A stretch of DNA of 64,000 nucleotides from an uncultured Acidimicrobiaceae bacterium (GTDB lineage Bacteria; Actinomycetota; Acidimicrobiia; Spongiisociales; SHLN01), in contig CAMYMH010000003.1 in assembly GCA_947259275.1 (NCBI GenBank), forward strand, positions 114,149-178,148. Direction: 5' to 3'. The position numbers were made by a program, and so were the translations under genes. The notes under the pieces were generated by a model, which was not told where the DNA came from, did not search any database, and saw nothing but the letters and a program-made list of their open reading frames with translations. Below, in pieces: positions 34,137 through 42,950 of this stretch (positions are counted from its first letter, which is position 1; every line of letters starts with the position of its first letter).

Positions 34137-35219
34137 CTAGCCCGAGGGACCGGTTACGTCGCGACGGTGAAAGAGCCAGAAGGCCAGGCCACCGAGGACG
34201 GCAGCGAAGAACAGTTGCACGAGAAAGGCATGAACATCACCCGGGTACTGAGCCGTACCGATCGCGCTGGCCAAATTGAACCCGGCCAGCGGCTCACCGT
34301 CTCGGCCGAACAGCCAGGCGGCCGTATTCCACCCCAGGTCGTATTCGACCACCGAGCTGAACCAACGCATGCCCGTCACCCCGTCGAACAGCTTGATGAG
34401 TCGCCCGATAGAGAACAGCTCGAAAAAGAAGTATCCAATCGAGAGAGCGCTGGCCGCCAGCGTGCCGCCTGCGAACCGGCTGAACAGGATGCTGAGCAGG
34501 GCTGCCAGCGCGATGTACGGCACCCCGGCGAACCACACGCGGCCGATGTCTCGGATGATGAGACCGTAGGCCGAGGCGTCCAGCTCACCATGGCCTACGT
34601 CCGATGCCAGCGCCGTCGTAACCAGTGAGGTAGTGATGATGACGGCCAACATCACCAGCCAGGTGACGGCGATGGCAGCCGCCACCAGCGCCAGCTTGAC
34701 GGACAGGAATCGCCACCGGCCGGGCCCCTTCATGAGGGCGGTTCGCAGGGTGCCCCATCCGTATTCGCTGCCCACCACCATCACAGTCAGGAAGGCCAGG
34801 AACGGGATGCTGAGCAAACCGGTCCACCGCGTCGCCTTGGCGGCTGCGCCCGGCATCGTGAAGCCATCCTTCAGCTTTGCGAGCCGGCCTTCGATAGCTG
34901 CCAGCTCTTGGCGGCACTTGCGGTCGGTGCCGGGAAGGTCGATGTCGTCCAAGGTGTAGGGAGCAGGAACCTCGGTGATGGGAACGCCGGCCAGGAACTC
35001 CGTGCAGTTGAGGTCGACTTCCTGGTTGCCGATCACCGGCGCGCTGGGCAAGAAGATGACCTCATCGCTTACGTCCCGGCCCCGGTTGAACTCGTAGTCG
35101 CCATAGGGGATAACCACCATCACGGCCGAGAAGGCCACCAGCAGCGCCAGCAGGACCCAGATGACCCGGCGACCTCGCAGCTTGAACCATTCCCATTTGG
35201 CCAGCGTCACCCAACTCAT
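34137..35219 (-). CDS. ABC-2 type transporter permease
   Basis: The 360-residue protein has about six transmembrane segments and a long extracytoplasmic loop after the first one (about residues 40-130, with two cysteines). Visible are WFKLRGRRVIWVLLALL, the conserved SEYGWGTLRTALMKGPGRW coupling region, and a final transmembrane helix. Such permeases pair with BcrA-like ATPases in exporters of lipids, peptides or antibiotics. The start overlaps the ATPase stop by ATGA. The substrate is unknown; proximity to an envelope-stress kinase suggests detoxification. Confidence 0.88.
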   Translation of the reverse strand: MSWVTLAKWEWFKLRGRRVIWVLLALLVAFSAVMVVIPYGDYEFNRGRDVSDEVIFLPSAPVIGNQEVDLNCTEFLAGVPITEVPAPYTLDDIDLPGTDRKCRQELAAIEGRLAKLKDGFTMPGAAAKATRWTGLLSIPFLAFLTVMVVGSEYGWGTLRTALMKGPGRWRFLSVKLALVAAAIAVTWLVMLAVIITTSLVTTALASDVGHGELDASAYGLIIRDIGRVWFAGVPYIALAALLSILFSRFAGGTLAASALSIGYFFFELFSIGRLIKLFDGVTGMRWFSSVVEYDLGWNTAAWLFGRDGEPLAGFNLASAIGTAQYPGDVHAFLVQLFFAAVLGGLAFWLFHRRDVTGPSG

Positions 35220-36127
35220 GGCCGGTCCCCCTCCGTGACTTCGAGGAAGAACTGCTCGAGCGACGTGGAGGTGGCACGGAGCTCGGTCGGATAGACACCG
35301 GCCCGCGCCAGGGCTTCGCTGATATCTGCCACCCGCTCCGTCGGTGCGTCGACCAGCAGGCCTCCGTCGGTGGCCAGCACGGAGCTCACCCAGTCAAGAG
35401 CGGCCAGAAGGCGATGGGCGGCGACGTTGTCCGTGGTCGATAGTTGAATGCGGTCGCGCCGGCCGATGAGCTCGGATACGGCACCTTCGGCAATCACGCT
35501 GCCCTTGCTGAGGATGGCTACGCGTTCACACACCTGCTCCACCTCGTTGAGCAGGTGGCTGGCCAGCACGATCGTCCGGTCGCCATCGCCCAGGTCTTTG
35601 AGCAGCTGACGCACCTCGGCCATGCCGTTGGGGTCAAGCCCATTGGTCGGCTCATCCAACAACAGCAGCTCGGGGTCGCCCAGCAGGGCATAAGCGATAC
35701 CCAGACGATGCTTCATCCCGAGCGAGTAGGTGTTGAAGCGGGCATTGGCCCGGGCCGAGAGCCCGACCAGCTCGAGCAGGTTGTCGATCTCCGCCGGCCC
35801 GCCCGTACCTGATATCCCCTGGAAGTAGCGGAGGTTGTCGCGACCCGACATGAAGGGGTAGAAGGCAGGCGTCTCCATGATCGCACCGATGCGGCGCACG
35901 GCGGCGTCGGTTGCTCCGTTGATCTCGGTGCCGAAGAGACGAATCGTTCCCGCCGTCGGCCGGATGAGGCCGAGCAGAGTTCCGATGATGGTGGTCTTGC
36001 CCGCGCCGTTCGGCCCGAGCAACCCGAACACGGTTCCCTTTGGAACCTCGAGCGAGAGGTCCTGGACGGCGCGGACCTCACCGTAATGCTTGGTCAACCC
36101 GGCGGTTTCCACCACATTGGCGGCCAT
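35216..36127 (-). CDS. ABC transporter ATPase (BcrA/DrrA type)
   Basis: The 303-residue ATPase has Walker A GPNGAGKTT, a Q-loop region around METPAFYPFMSGRDNL, the signature YSLGMKHRLGIA, Walker B LLLLDEPTNGLDP and the switch His in ASHLL. The C-terminal extension ends with TSLEQFFLEVTEG, typical of exporters with ABC-2 permeases. GGAG precedes the ATG at 7 nt. First gene of an operon that continues with the permease, a lipoprotein, and probably the two-component genes. Confidence 0.92.
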   Translation of the reverse strand: MAANVVETAGLTKHYGEVRAVQDLSLEVPKGTVFGLLGPNGAGKTTIIGTLLGLIRPTAGTIRLFGTEINGATDAAVRRIGAIMETPAFYPFMSGRDNLRYFQGISGTGGPAEIDNLLELVGLSARANARFNTYSLGMKHRLGIAYALLGDPELLLLDEPTNGLDPNGMAEVRQLLKDLGDGDRTIVLASHLLNEVEQVCERVAILSKGSVIAEGAVSELIGRRDRIQLSTTDNVAAHRLLAALDWVSSVLATDGGLLVDAPTERVADISEALARAGVYPTELRATSTSLEQFFLEVTEGDRP

Positions 36128-36173
36128 ACTTCATCTCCGTGGTGAGGCTCCGATTCAGTGTCTTCCCATCAAG

Positions 36174-36191
36174 CTGAAAGCAGGCTGAAAG
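36174..36191 (-). promoter_or_regulatory. 11-bp-period direct repeat upstream of the ABC operon
   Basis: On the minus strand CTTTCAG-CCTG-CTTTCAG spans 36191 to 36174, 47 bp before the ATPase ATG. The same 11-bp spacing occurs in front of the HtrA-like gene (TTCTCAG/TTCTTAG). It is a probable OmpR-type regulator site. The remaining gap to 36385 shows no gene. Confidence 0.5.
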
Positions 36192-36385
36192 AGCGAGATG
36201 GGCGTTTTGGGGAATTGCCGGGACCACCGACCCCCGGGCCAGCTACCAACGGAACACGCGACCGAACAGATCATTCAGTTCGGCTCGACGAGTGGGAGCC
36301 CCGGGGGCAAGAGCCTCCCCCGGCATGACAGCTCAATGCCGACAGACTCGCCGGTACGCCACGACGGACGCCGCGGTCAGCCGGG

Positions 36386-38152
36386 TCAGCAGGCGCCGGC
36401 GCCCGCAGCCACCGCCCAGGCCACTCCGTCGTAGAAGCAGAGCGCTCCCGACGTGTTCACATAGAGAGTCCCCAACACCGGAGTGCCCGGAGCAGTCGCA
36501 CTCGGCGTCAACAGCAGGGCGTAGTCGATGGTGACCGTCTCGGCAGAACCGAGCGTCTTGTTTGTGAGCGTCTGGGTGTCACTGACTCCCACCGCGGAGC
36601 TCGTGAGTCCGTTGAGGAGCTGGAACTCCGCGTTGGACACTGACCCATCCGCGATCTTCGAGGCGTCGATGGCGGCTGCGGCCTTGATGGCGGCATTGTC
36701 GATGTTGGACACCGTGTTGAGATCCGCGTCCAGCAGCTTGTTGACCAGGGTCTGCGTGGCGTCCGTGCCCACCAGGGTTGTGCTCACGTCCGGGATCGTC
36801 AGCGTGCGGGTAGTAGCCGTCGCTATGCCCGACAGCTCGAGTTGCATCAGCTTCGTGTTGTCCGCATTGTCGGCGAAGAAGGTGGTGGAATCCTCGAGCG
36901 TCTTGTTCGTCAGGGTCTGTGTGTCGGTCAAGCCGACACTGCCAGCGGCTGTCGTCTCCTTCCAGACGGCCGCCGTGGCAGAAGCGTCGAGGAGCACGTA
37001 GGCCCGATCGTTCGTGACGTCGAACCAGCGGGATCCAACCGAATAGCCCGCCGCCGAATCGTCAGTCACCGTCGGGGCCACCGTCGCCGCCAAGCTGGCC
37101 TTCAGGTCCTGAACGTTGCTGAGACCAATTTGGGCTTTCGTCACCGAGTGCGGATTGGCACTACTCGCGACATGGGTGTCGATCTGGGCATGGGTGTTAG
37201 TCCCGGCCCCGCTGAGGTTCTGGTGAACAATATTGCCTTCGGCAACGTCGACGTCGATCTCGTTGTTTCCGGCGTCGAGGGTGACCGTGACCTTGCTGGA
37301 CCCGGAATCCAGGGTGCGAAGCTCGAGGTCCGTCCCGTTCTTCTGCTTGAAGACCCCGACGCCTCCCACGCCGACGTTCGAGGCGGTATTGGCTTCGCCG
37401 CTCGCGGTGGTTTCTTTCCACACGGCGGCTGCAACGGCGGAATCGAGCAACACGTATGCCCGGTCGGCGGTCACATCGACCCAGACCGATCCGGCCGAGT
37501 AACCGGCGGCTACATCATCGGTAATGGTCGGCGCAACAGTTGCGTCGAGCTTCACCTTCAGGTTCTCAACGTCGGCGAGACCGATCTGGGTCTTTGTCAC
37601 CGAGTGAGGATTGTCGGTACGCCCGCGATGGGTCGTGTTGGACGATACGTTCGTGTTGGCATCAACCCGCGCCTCTGTGTAATAGAGATTCGAGCCCTCA
37701 GCAACATCGTCGGTATCGAGCGCAATCGCGCCCTGCTTACCGGCCACACTGGTAACCGCGTCAGAATGGTCGGCCTTCTCCCACACCGTGCCGTTGAAGA
37801 CGGCCCAGTCGCCCACCTGCCAATCGGTGATGCCGTCGAGGCTGGTCGCACCGACCGCCGACACCACGTAATAGTTGCCCTGGGTTCCGGTCCCGTCGGC
37901 GAGCGCGGGCGTGTTGGTGGTGGCGTTCCAGGTACCTACGTACACGAGGTTGGACAGTGAGAGCTGCGATGCCGGCACCTTCCCACCACCATCCAACGTC
38001 GCCAAGCCGCTATTTGCACCCTTCTGGGCCGTGATCCGCGCGTCGACGCGGGCATCGGTGAAGTAGAGGTTGGTGCCCTCGGGTAGATCGGTGGTGCTCG
38101 CGAGGGTCGTGAGCTTCCACACGGCCGCCGTCGCGGTGGAGTCGAGGAGCAC
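36386..38152 (-). CDS. C-terminal fragment of tail-fibre-like repeat lipoprotein (frame-broken)
   Basis: This is the third piece of a gene broken by two frame changes. Homology to the other pieces begins at 38204, beyond the first ATG of this frame at 38152. Sequence contains the tail-fibre-type repeats EGTNLYFTDARV and EGSNLYYTEARV, two NPHSVTK(A/T)QIGL, and three (S/T/A)(D/T)TQTL(T/V)NK motifs. It ends with PGTPVLGTLYVNTSGALCF and AGAGAC. These motifs are known from phage and contractile-injection fibre proteins. Here they belong to a predicted lipoprotein. Alone this piece would have no export signal, so it is either a pseudogene fragment or evidence of an assembly break. Confidence 0.7.
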   Translation of the reverse strand: MLLDSTATAAVWKLTTLASTTDLPEGTNLYFTDARVDARITAQKGANSGLATLDGGGKVPASQLSLSNLVYVGTWNATTNTPALADGTGTQGNYYVVSAVGATSLDGITDWQVGDWAVFNGTVWEKADHSDAVTSVAGKQGAIALDTDDVAEGSNLYYTEARVDANTNVSSNTTHRGRTDNPHSVTKTQIGLADVENLKVKLDATVAPTITDDVAAGYSAGSVWVDVTADRAYVLLDSAVAAAVWKETTASGEANTASNVGVGGVGVFKQKNGTDLELRTLDSGSSKVTVTLDAGNNEIDVDVAEGNIVHQNLSGAGTNTHAQIDTHVASSANPHSVTKAQIGLSNVQDLKASLAATVAPTVTDDSAAGYSVGSRWFDVTNDRAYVLLDASATAAVWKETTAAGSVGLTDTQTLTNKTLEDSTTFFADNADNTKLMQLELSGIATATTRTLTIPDVSTTLVGTDATQTLVNKLLDADLNTVSNIDNAAIKAAAAIDASKIADGSVSNAEFQLLNGLTSSAVGVSDTQTLTNKTLGSAETVTIDYALLLTPSATAPGTPVLGTLYVNTSGALCFYDGVAWAVAAGAGAC

Positions 38153-39659
38153 GTACCCCCGGTCGGTCGTGGTGTCGACCCAGACCGATCCAATCGCATA
38201 GCCCCAGGCCGCTGATGGTGTTGGAGCCGGCGGCGATCGTCTTGTTGGTGAGCGTCTGGGTGTCGCTGACGCCTACCGCGGTACTCGTCAGTCCGTTCAG
38301 ACGCTGGAACTCCGTGTTGGTTACCGTCCCATCGGCGATCTTCGTGGCATCGATGGCGGCGCCGGCCTTGATGTTGGTGTTACCGAGGTTCGTGATCGTG
38401 TTGTTGTCGGCGTTGATCGTCTTGTTGGTGAGCGTCTGGGCCACCGACTCCCCGACGAGGGTGCCGCTGAAGTCTGGGATATTCAGTATCCGGGTGCTAC
38501 CCGTCGTTATGCCCGACAACTGGAATTGCAGCTTCTTGGTGTTGTCCACATTGTCCTGGAAGTAGGTGGTCGCGTCGGTCAGCGTCTTATTCGTCAGGGT
38601 TTGGGCATCGGTCGTGCCGACGACCGTTCCGGTCGGGGCTCCCAAGAGGTTGCCGATGACGATGTTGCCCTCAACGATGTCGAGATCGATCTCGTTGTTG
38701 CCGGTGTCATCGGCGATCGTGACCTTGCTGGACCCGGCATTCAGCTTCTTGAATTCGAGGTCCGCTCCGTTCTTCTGCTTGAACACGCCCACGCCGCCGA
38801 CACCGACGTTGGAGGCCGTGTTGACCTCACCGGTATCCAGCGCCGTGGTTTCCTTCCACACCGCGGCCGAGGCGGTCGAGTCGAGGAGCACGTATTCCTT
38901 GTCGGTCGCGACGTCGAACCAGCGTGATCCGACCGCATAACCCGATCCGGAGTCATCAGTCGCCGCCGGGGCCACCGTCGCAACGAGGTTCACCCGTAGG
39001 TTTTCGACATCGCTGAGACCCACCTGGGCCTTCGTGACCGCATGCGGATTGTTGGACAGGCCTCCATGGAGAGAGTTGGCGGCCACATCACTGTTGGCAG
39101 ACACCCGGGCGTCGGTGTAATACAGGTTGGCACCCTCCGGAATGTTCGATGTGCTCTTCGTTGCCAGGCGATTGTCGAACCGGGTATCGGTGTAGTAGAG
39201 GTTCGAGCCTTCAGTGATATCCGTGGTGGACTTCGTTCCCAGACGGGTATCGAATCGTGCGTCCGTGTAATAGAGGTTGGTGCCCTCGGGTAGATCGGTG
39301 GTGCTCGCGAGCGTCGTGAGCTTCCACACGGCCGCCGTCGCGGTGGAGTCGAGGAGCACGTACCCCCGGTCGGTCGTGGTGTCGACCCAGACCGATCCAA
39401 TCGCATAGCCCGGTTCATCTTCAGGTTCGGGACATTGGTGAGACCGATCTGGGCTTTCGTCACCACATGCGGATTGGAGGTGTCCGCGCGATGGGTGGTG
39501 TTGGACGTGACCTCCGTGTTGGCAGCAACCCGCGTCTCGCTGTAATAGAGGTTCGACCCCTCCGGAACGTTCGTCGTGCTCAGATCCGTGACATCTGCGG
39601 ACACGTGCGTATGACCCGAGGTCGCCAATCCGGCTTCTAGGGAGGTTTGATTGATCCAC
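38010..39659 (-). CDS. Middle fragment of tail-fibre-like repeat lipoprotein (frame-broken)
   Basis: The second piece shows meaningful similarity from 39411 down to about 38205; outside this it is read in the wrong frame. It holds three EGxNLYYTD(A/T)R repeats, NPHAVTKAQVGL, three QTLTNKT motifs, a VGVGGVGVFKQKNGADLEF block also found in the third piece, and GYAVGSRWFDV. Its 402 codons span the interval between two 141-bp repeats of 1207-bp period, not a multiple of three, which is why the frame changes. If the breaks are real, this piece is not translated. Confidence 0.65.
   Translation of the reverse strand: MDQSNLPRSRIGDLGSYARVRRCHGSEHDERSGGVEPLLQRDAGCCQHGGHVQHHPSRGHLQSACGDESPDRSHQCPEPEDEPGYAIGSVWVDTTTDRGYVLLDSTATAAVWKLTTLASTTDLPEGTNLYYTDARFDTRLGTKSTTDITEGSNLYYTDTRFDNRLATKSTSNIPEGANLYYTDARVSANSDVAANSLHGGLSNNPHAVTKAQVGLSDVENLRVNLVATVAPAATDDSGSGYAVGSRWFDVATDKEYVLLDSTASAAVWKETTALDTGEVNTASNVGVGGVGVFKQKNGADLEFKKLNAGSSKVTIADDTGNNEIDLDIVEGNIVIGNLLGAPTGTVVGTTDAQTLTNKTLTDATTYFQDNVDNTKKLQFQLSGITTGSTRILNIPDFSGTLVGESVAQTLTNKTINADNNTITNLGNTNIKAGAAIDATKIADGTVTNTEFQRLNGLTSTAVGVSDTQTLTNKTIAAGSNTISGLGLCDWIGLGRHHDRPGVRAPRLHRDGGRVEAHDPREHHRSTRGHQPLLHRCPRRRADHGPEGCK
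38064..38204. repeat. 141-bp intragenic repeat, copy 1
   Basis: Identical to 39271-39411 except for one base. It encodes the GYAIGSVWVDTTTDRG to TDLPEGTNLY segment. The reading frame breaks exactly at its right-hand edge. Confidence 0.9.
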
Positions 39660-40750
39660 GTCGAAGTTGCCACGTCAAAGGCCAGAACTTCGTTGTCGAC
39701 CACGGACGTCACCACAACATCGGAATGAGCAGTGATCGAACCGTCGGCGCTGACCTTCGCCGTATTGGCGACGACATCAGTGTTGCCACTCACCCGGGCA
39801 TCGGTGTAATAGAGATTCGAGCCCTCGGGTACTTCTGATGTGGAGAGATCGGTGATGTCGGCGGCCACAAGCGTGACGGCGCCGGTCTTGCCCGCCACCG
39901 ATGTCACCGGAGCGCCCGAAACGGTGGTTTCTTTCCACACCGCCGCGGTGGCGGTGGCATCTACCAGCACGTATTCGGTGTCCGCGACCACATCGAACCA
40001 GCGGGACCCGACCGCGTAACCCGATCCGGAGTCGTCAGTCGCCCCGGGGGCCACCGTCGCCACCAGGTTCACCCGCAGATTCTCGACATTGCCAAGGCCT
40101 ACATCCGAAGCGCTCAGAATCGGCAACTGACTATGAGGCAGTCGGCCGGAGGCGTTTAGTGTCGCCAAGCCCTCGGCTACTCCCTTCTGGGCCAGGATGC
40201 GGGCGTCGACTTCGGTCGGGAAGTCGGTGACGTCGGCTGCCACGTGGGTATGGAGCGCGTCGGCTCTGCCGTCGACTTCGGCGGCGATCTTCTCCGAGGA
40301 CCACAGCGTGCTCGGCGAGATAGCGCCATCGTTTATTGGTCGATGAAGCGAAGAATCACCGCGGTGGGAAGAGTTGGCGGCCACGCTCGCGTTCTCAGCC
40401 ACGCGCGCGTCGGTGAAGTATCGGTTCAATCCCTCGGGGATGTCACTGGTCGTGAGCGCGTCCAGCCTTTCCTGCACGCGACTATTCGTGTAGTAGAGGT
40501 TCGTCCCCTCAGGAACATCGGTCGTCGTCAGCGCATCCAGCTCTGCCTGTAATGCCTCGATTTCAGCCGTCAAAGCGTCGATGTCGGCCTGATTGTCCTT
40601 GGGGTTGGTCTTTCCGTTGGCGGATGGAACACTCGCAGCATCATTCAAGGTGGAGGGTGCGCCTTGCTGGTCGGTGCCATCAGAGCACGCGGTCGCCACG
40701 AGGGTCAGACAGAGCAGGGACATTTGCGCAAAGCGTCTGGAAAGAATCAT
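38990..40750 (-). CDS. N-terminal fragment of tail-fibre-like repeat lipoprotein (frame-broken)
   Basis: The start at 40750 has a short AGGG site. A lipoprotein signal ends at lipobox VATAC (Cys22). A predicted coiled coil rich in Ala, Leu and Glu follows (about residues 52-78, DIDALTAEIEALQAELDAL). Tail-fibre-type repeats then begin: EGTNLYYTNSRV, EGLNRYFTDARV, EGSNLYYTDARV, EGSNLYYSETRV and NPHVVTKAQIGL. In-frame similarity stops at about 39412, after LTNVPNLKMN; the remaining codons to 38990 are out of frame. Across all three pieces the product would be about 1450 residues with nine EGxNxYxT repeats. A surface adhesin or fibre is likely. Confidence 0.75.
   Translation of the reverse strand: MILSRRFAQMSLLCLTLVATACSDGTDQQGAPSTLNDAASVPSANGKTNPKDNQADIDALTAEIEALQAELDALTTTDVPEGTNLYYTNSRVQERLDALTTSDIPEGLNRYFTDARVAENASVAANSSHRGDSSLHRPINDGAISPSTLWSSEKIAAEVDGRADALHTHVAADVTDFPTEVDARILAQKGVAEGLATLNASGRLPHSQLPILSASDVGLGNVENLRVNLVATVAPGATDDSGSGYAVGSRWFDVVADTEYVLVDATATAAVWKETTVSGAPVTSVAGKTGAVTLVAADITDLSTSEVPEGSNLYYTDARVSGNTDVVANTAKVSADGSITAHSDVVVTSVVDNEVLAFDVATSTWINQTSLEAGLATSGHTHVSADVTDLSTTNVPEGSNLYYSETRVAANTEVTSNTTHRADTSNPHVVTKAQIGLTNVPNLKMNRAMRLDRSGSTPRPTGGTCSSTPPRRRPCGSSRRSRAPPIYPRAPTSITRTHDSIPVWERSPPRISLKARTSTTPIPGSTIAWQRRAHRTFRRVPTCITPTPGCLPTVMWPPTLSMEACPTIRMRSRRPRWVSAMSKTYG
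39271..39411. repeat. 141-bp intragenic repeat, copy 2
   Basis: Partner of 38064-38204 (140 of 141 bases equal). The first frame break of the fibre gene lies at its right-hand edge. Confidence 0.9.
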
Positions 40751-40892
40751 CGGCCCTCATCGGGTGGCGCCTGACGCGTCTTTAGCAGAATCTGGATCGG
40801 CTGCGGGCAAGTCGCCCGCCCAGCGCAAATGCGAATCTGTTTGCCAATAGCCGTTGGCGGAACCCACCTCGTCCTGCGAACGTCCCAATAGC

Positions 40893-42239
40893 ATGATGAA
40901 CAACAGGTTTTTTGCTGCCCTCGTTGCCCTGGCCATGGTTGCGGCCGCCTGCGGAACCACGGGCGATGCCGCCACCACGACGACTACCGGAGGCTCCACC
41001 GTGACCACCGTCGAGGACCCCGGACATCGGACCGAATCGTTCGAACCGGGGGACGTCGTCCGGGTTGATCTCCCACGCACCGAGTCGGCGGTGACCAACG
41101 CCGACATCGCAGCGGTCGTGGCCGCCGATACCGAGTTCGGACTCGATCTGTTCGAGATCGTGGCGGCGGACGAGAACGTCATGATCTCGCCGTACTCCAT
41201 CGCCACCGCCCTCTCCATGCTCTACCCGGGAGCGCGAGGCATCACCGCCGAGGAGATCGCCAAGGTCCTTCATCTCACCGTCGACGACGCCACCCTCCAC
41301 GCCGTCCGCAACCACATCGACACCGCCCTGGCTGCTACTCCCCCGCCAATGGGGGCGGAGGACACGCGGGAACCATTCACCATCCGCCCGGCAAACTCGG
41401 CCTGGGGGCAGGGTGGATATCCGTTCCTCGACGAGTACCTGGCGGTGCTAGCCACCGACTACGGGGCCGGCCTCCGCCTGCTCGACTACGCCGGTGACCC
41501 GGAGGGCTCCCGGGCAATCATCAACCAATGGGTCGAAGAGGCCACTGAGGACCGCATCAAAGACCTCATCCCCGAGGGTGCCATCACCGTCGACACCCGG
41601 CTGGCGCTCGTGAACGCTATCTGGTTCTACGCCAATTGGTTCGAGCAGTTCGATCCTGACCTCACCACTCCCGGCACCTTCACCCTGCTAGACGGTTCCG
41701 AAGTCGAGGTACCGCTCATGCATGCCAGCCAGCGCACCGGATACGCCGCCACCGACCTCTTCGAGGCAGTGCGGCTGCGCTACGCCGGAGATGCCGCCAT
41801 GGTCGTGCTGCTCCCCAAGGACGGGTCACCGGCCGAGCTCGCCGCCCAGCTGACTCCCTCAGACTTGGACATCAACTGGGGTGACCGCGCCGTGGACCTC
41901 ACCCTTCCCCCTTTCGAGTTCGAAGCGGAGATAGGGCTCAAATCTGCGCTCCAGCAGCTCGGCATGAAAGCCGCTTTCGAGCAACCATTCGGCGACGGGG
42001 CGGACCTGACCGGGATCACCGAGATCCGCGAGCTGTTCGTCTCCGACGCTTTCCACAAGACCTTCATTGCCCTAGATGAGGAAGGCACCGAGGCCGCCGC
42101 AGCTACCGCGATCATCGTCAGCCTGGAATCCGCTCCCCAGCCGGCCACCTTCACCGCCGACCGCCCGTTCCTGTTCTGGATCGAGCACTCGACCACTGGC
42201 GAAATGCTCTTCCTCGGCCAGGTCACTAACCCCGCCTAG
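40893..42239 (+). CDS. Secreted lipoprotein serpin (inhibitory type)
   Basis: The 448-residue protein has a lipoprotein signal with lipobox VAAAC and a Thr-rich linker, then a full serpin fold. Conserved pieces are NVMISPYSIATALSMLYPGARG, LVNAIWFYANWFEQFD and FHKTFIALDEEGTEAAAAT, the last being the canonical hinge of inhibitory serpins; DRPFLFWIEH and FLGQVTNP close the fold. Counting 15 residues from the hinge Gly puts P1 near the Glu of AIIVSLE-SAPQP, an estimate only. It probably traps an extracellular protease at the cell surface. ATG at 40893 or 40896 is equally possible; the longer frame from 40854 lacks a signal at its start. Confidence 0.92.
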   Translation: MMNNRFFAALVALAMVAAACGTTGDAATTTTTGGSTVTTVEDPGHRTESFEPGDVVRVDLPRTESAVTNADIAAVVAADTEFGLDLFEIVAADENVMISPYSIATALSMLYPGARGITAEEIAKVLHLTVDDATLHAVRNHIDTALAATPPPMGAEDTREPFTIRPANSAWGQGGYPFLDEYLAVLATDYGAGLRLLDYAGDPEGSRAIINQWVEEATEDRIKDLIPEGAITVDTRLALVNAIWFYANWFEQFDPDLTTPGTFTLLDGSEVEVPLMHASQRTGYAATDLFEAVRLRYAGDAAMVVLLPKDGSPAELAAQLTPSDLDINWGDRAVDLTLPPFEFEAEIGLKSALQQLGMKAAFEQPFGDGADLTGITEIRELFVSDAFHKTFIALDEEGTEAAAATAIIVSLESAPQPATFTADRPFLFWIEHSTTGEMLFLGQVTNPA

Positions 42240-42244
42240 CAGGA

Positions 42245-42950
42245 GCGATCGCAATAGCCGCTCACCCCGGAGGGGGGCAACCCTTTGGGTTGCCGGGAAG
42301 GCGAAGCCTTCCCAGAGTCCCGGCGCAGCCGGGGAAGGGGGCGCTGCCTTGCCGCAAGCGGACGCCCCCTCCGACCCTCCGGGCCACCTCCCCCTCCGGT
42401 GATCTATCGCGCCTTGTGCCCGACGGTTCTCGAGAAGGAGCTCGGTCCTTCTTCCTTCCCCTCGAGGGGAAGGTGTCCTCGGAGCAAAGCTCCGAGGACG
42501 GATGGGGGGAGACCGAAAGCCAGCCACGAGGACGGACTGGAGGTCCACCCTCACCCCCACCCCGTCTCCGCCTCCGGCGGAGCCACCCCGCCCTCAGGGC
42601 GGGGAAGGACGTCGCACCGGTCCAGGCGTCGCGCCCCTATCGCGCAACCCGAAACCTCCGGGGGAGGAATCAACCTCCGACCCTACGGGCCACCTCCCGG
42701 AGGGGCAACCCTTTGGGTTGCTAAGCAGTTGCTCCGCAACTGCCAAGGAAGGCGAAGCCTTCCCCGAGTCCCGGCACAGCCGGGGAGGGGTAATAGCCTC
42801 TCCCCCCGGAGGGGCAACCCTTTGGGTTGCCGGGAAGGCGAAGCCTTCCCGGAGTCCCGGCACAGCCGGGGAGGGGGGCGCTCCCTCGCCTCAAGCAGAC
42901 GCCCCCTCCGACCCTACGGAGCACCTCCCCCTCCGGGGGAGGACGCAACC
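42245..42950. repeat. Modular palindromic repeat region B
   Basis: About 700 bp of palindromes. A unit of GGCAACCC-TTT-GGGTTGCC, GGGAAGGC-GAA-GCCTTCCC and CCCGGC-(G/A)CA-GCCGGG occurs at about 42276-42333 and again at about 42815-42870, with a variant at about 42703-42786 that includes GCAGTTGC-TCC-GCAACTGC. A 58-bp block at 42402-42459 recurs at 62702-62761, and one at about 42591-42650 recurs at about 62829-62892. The right end of the region encodes the last residues of the MFS protein. No gene is seen inside. Confidence 0.85.

Noticed and set aside
36386-40750. Prophage or tailocin remnant
   Set aside because: Fibre-type repeats are present, but there is no other phage structural, lysis or integrase gene, and the protein has a lipoprotein signal.
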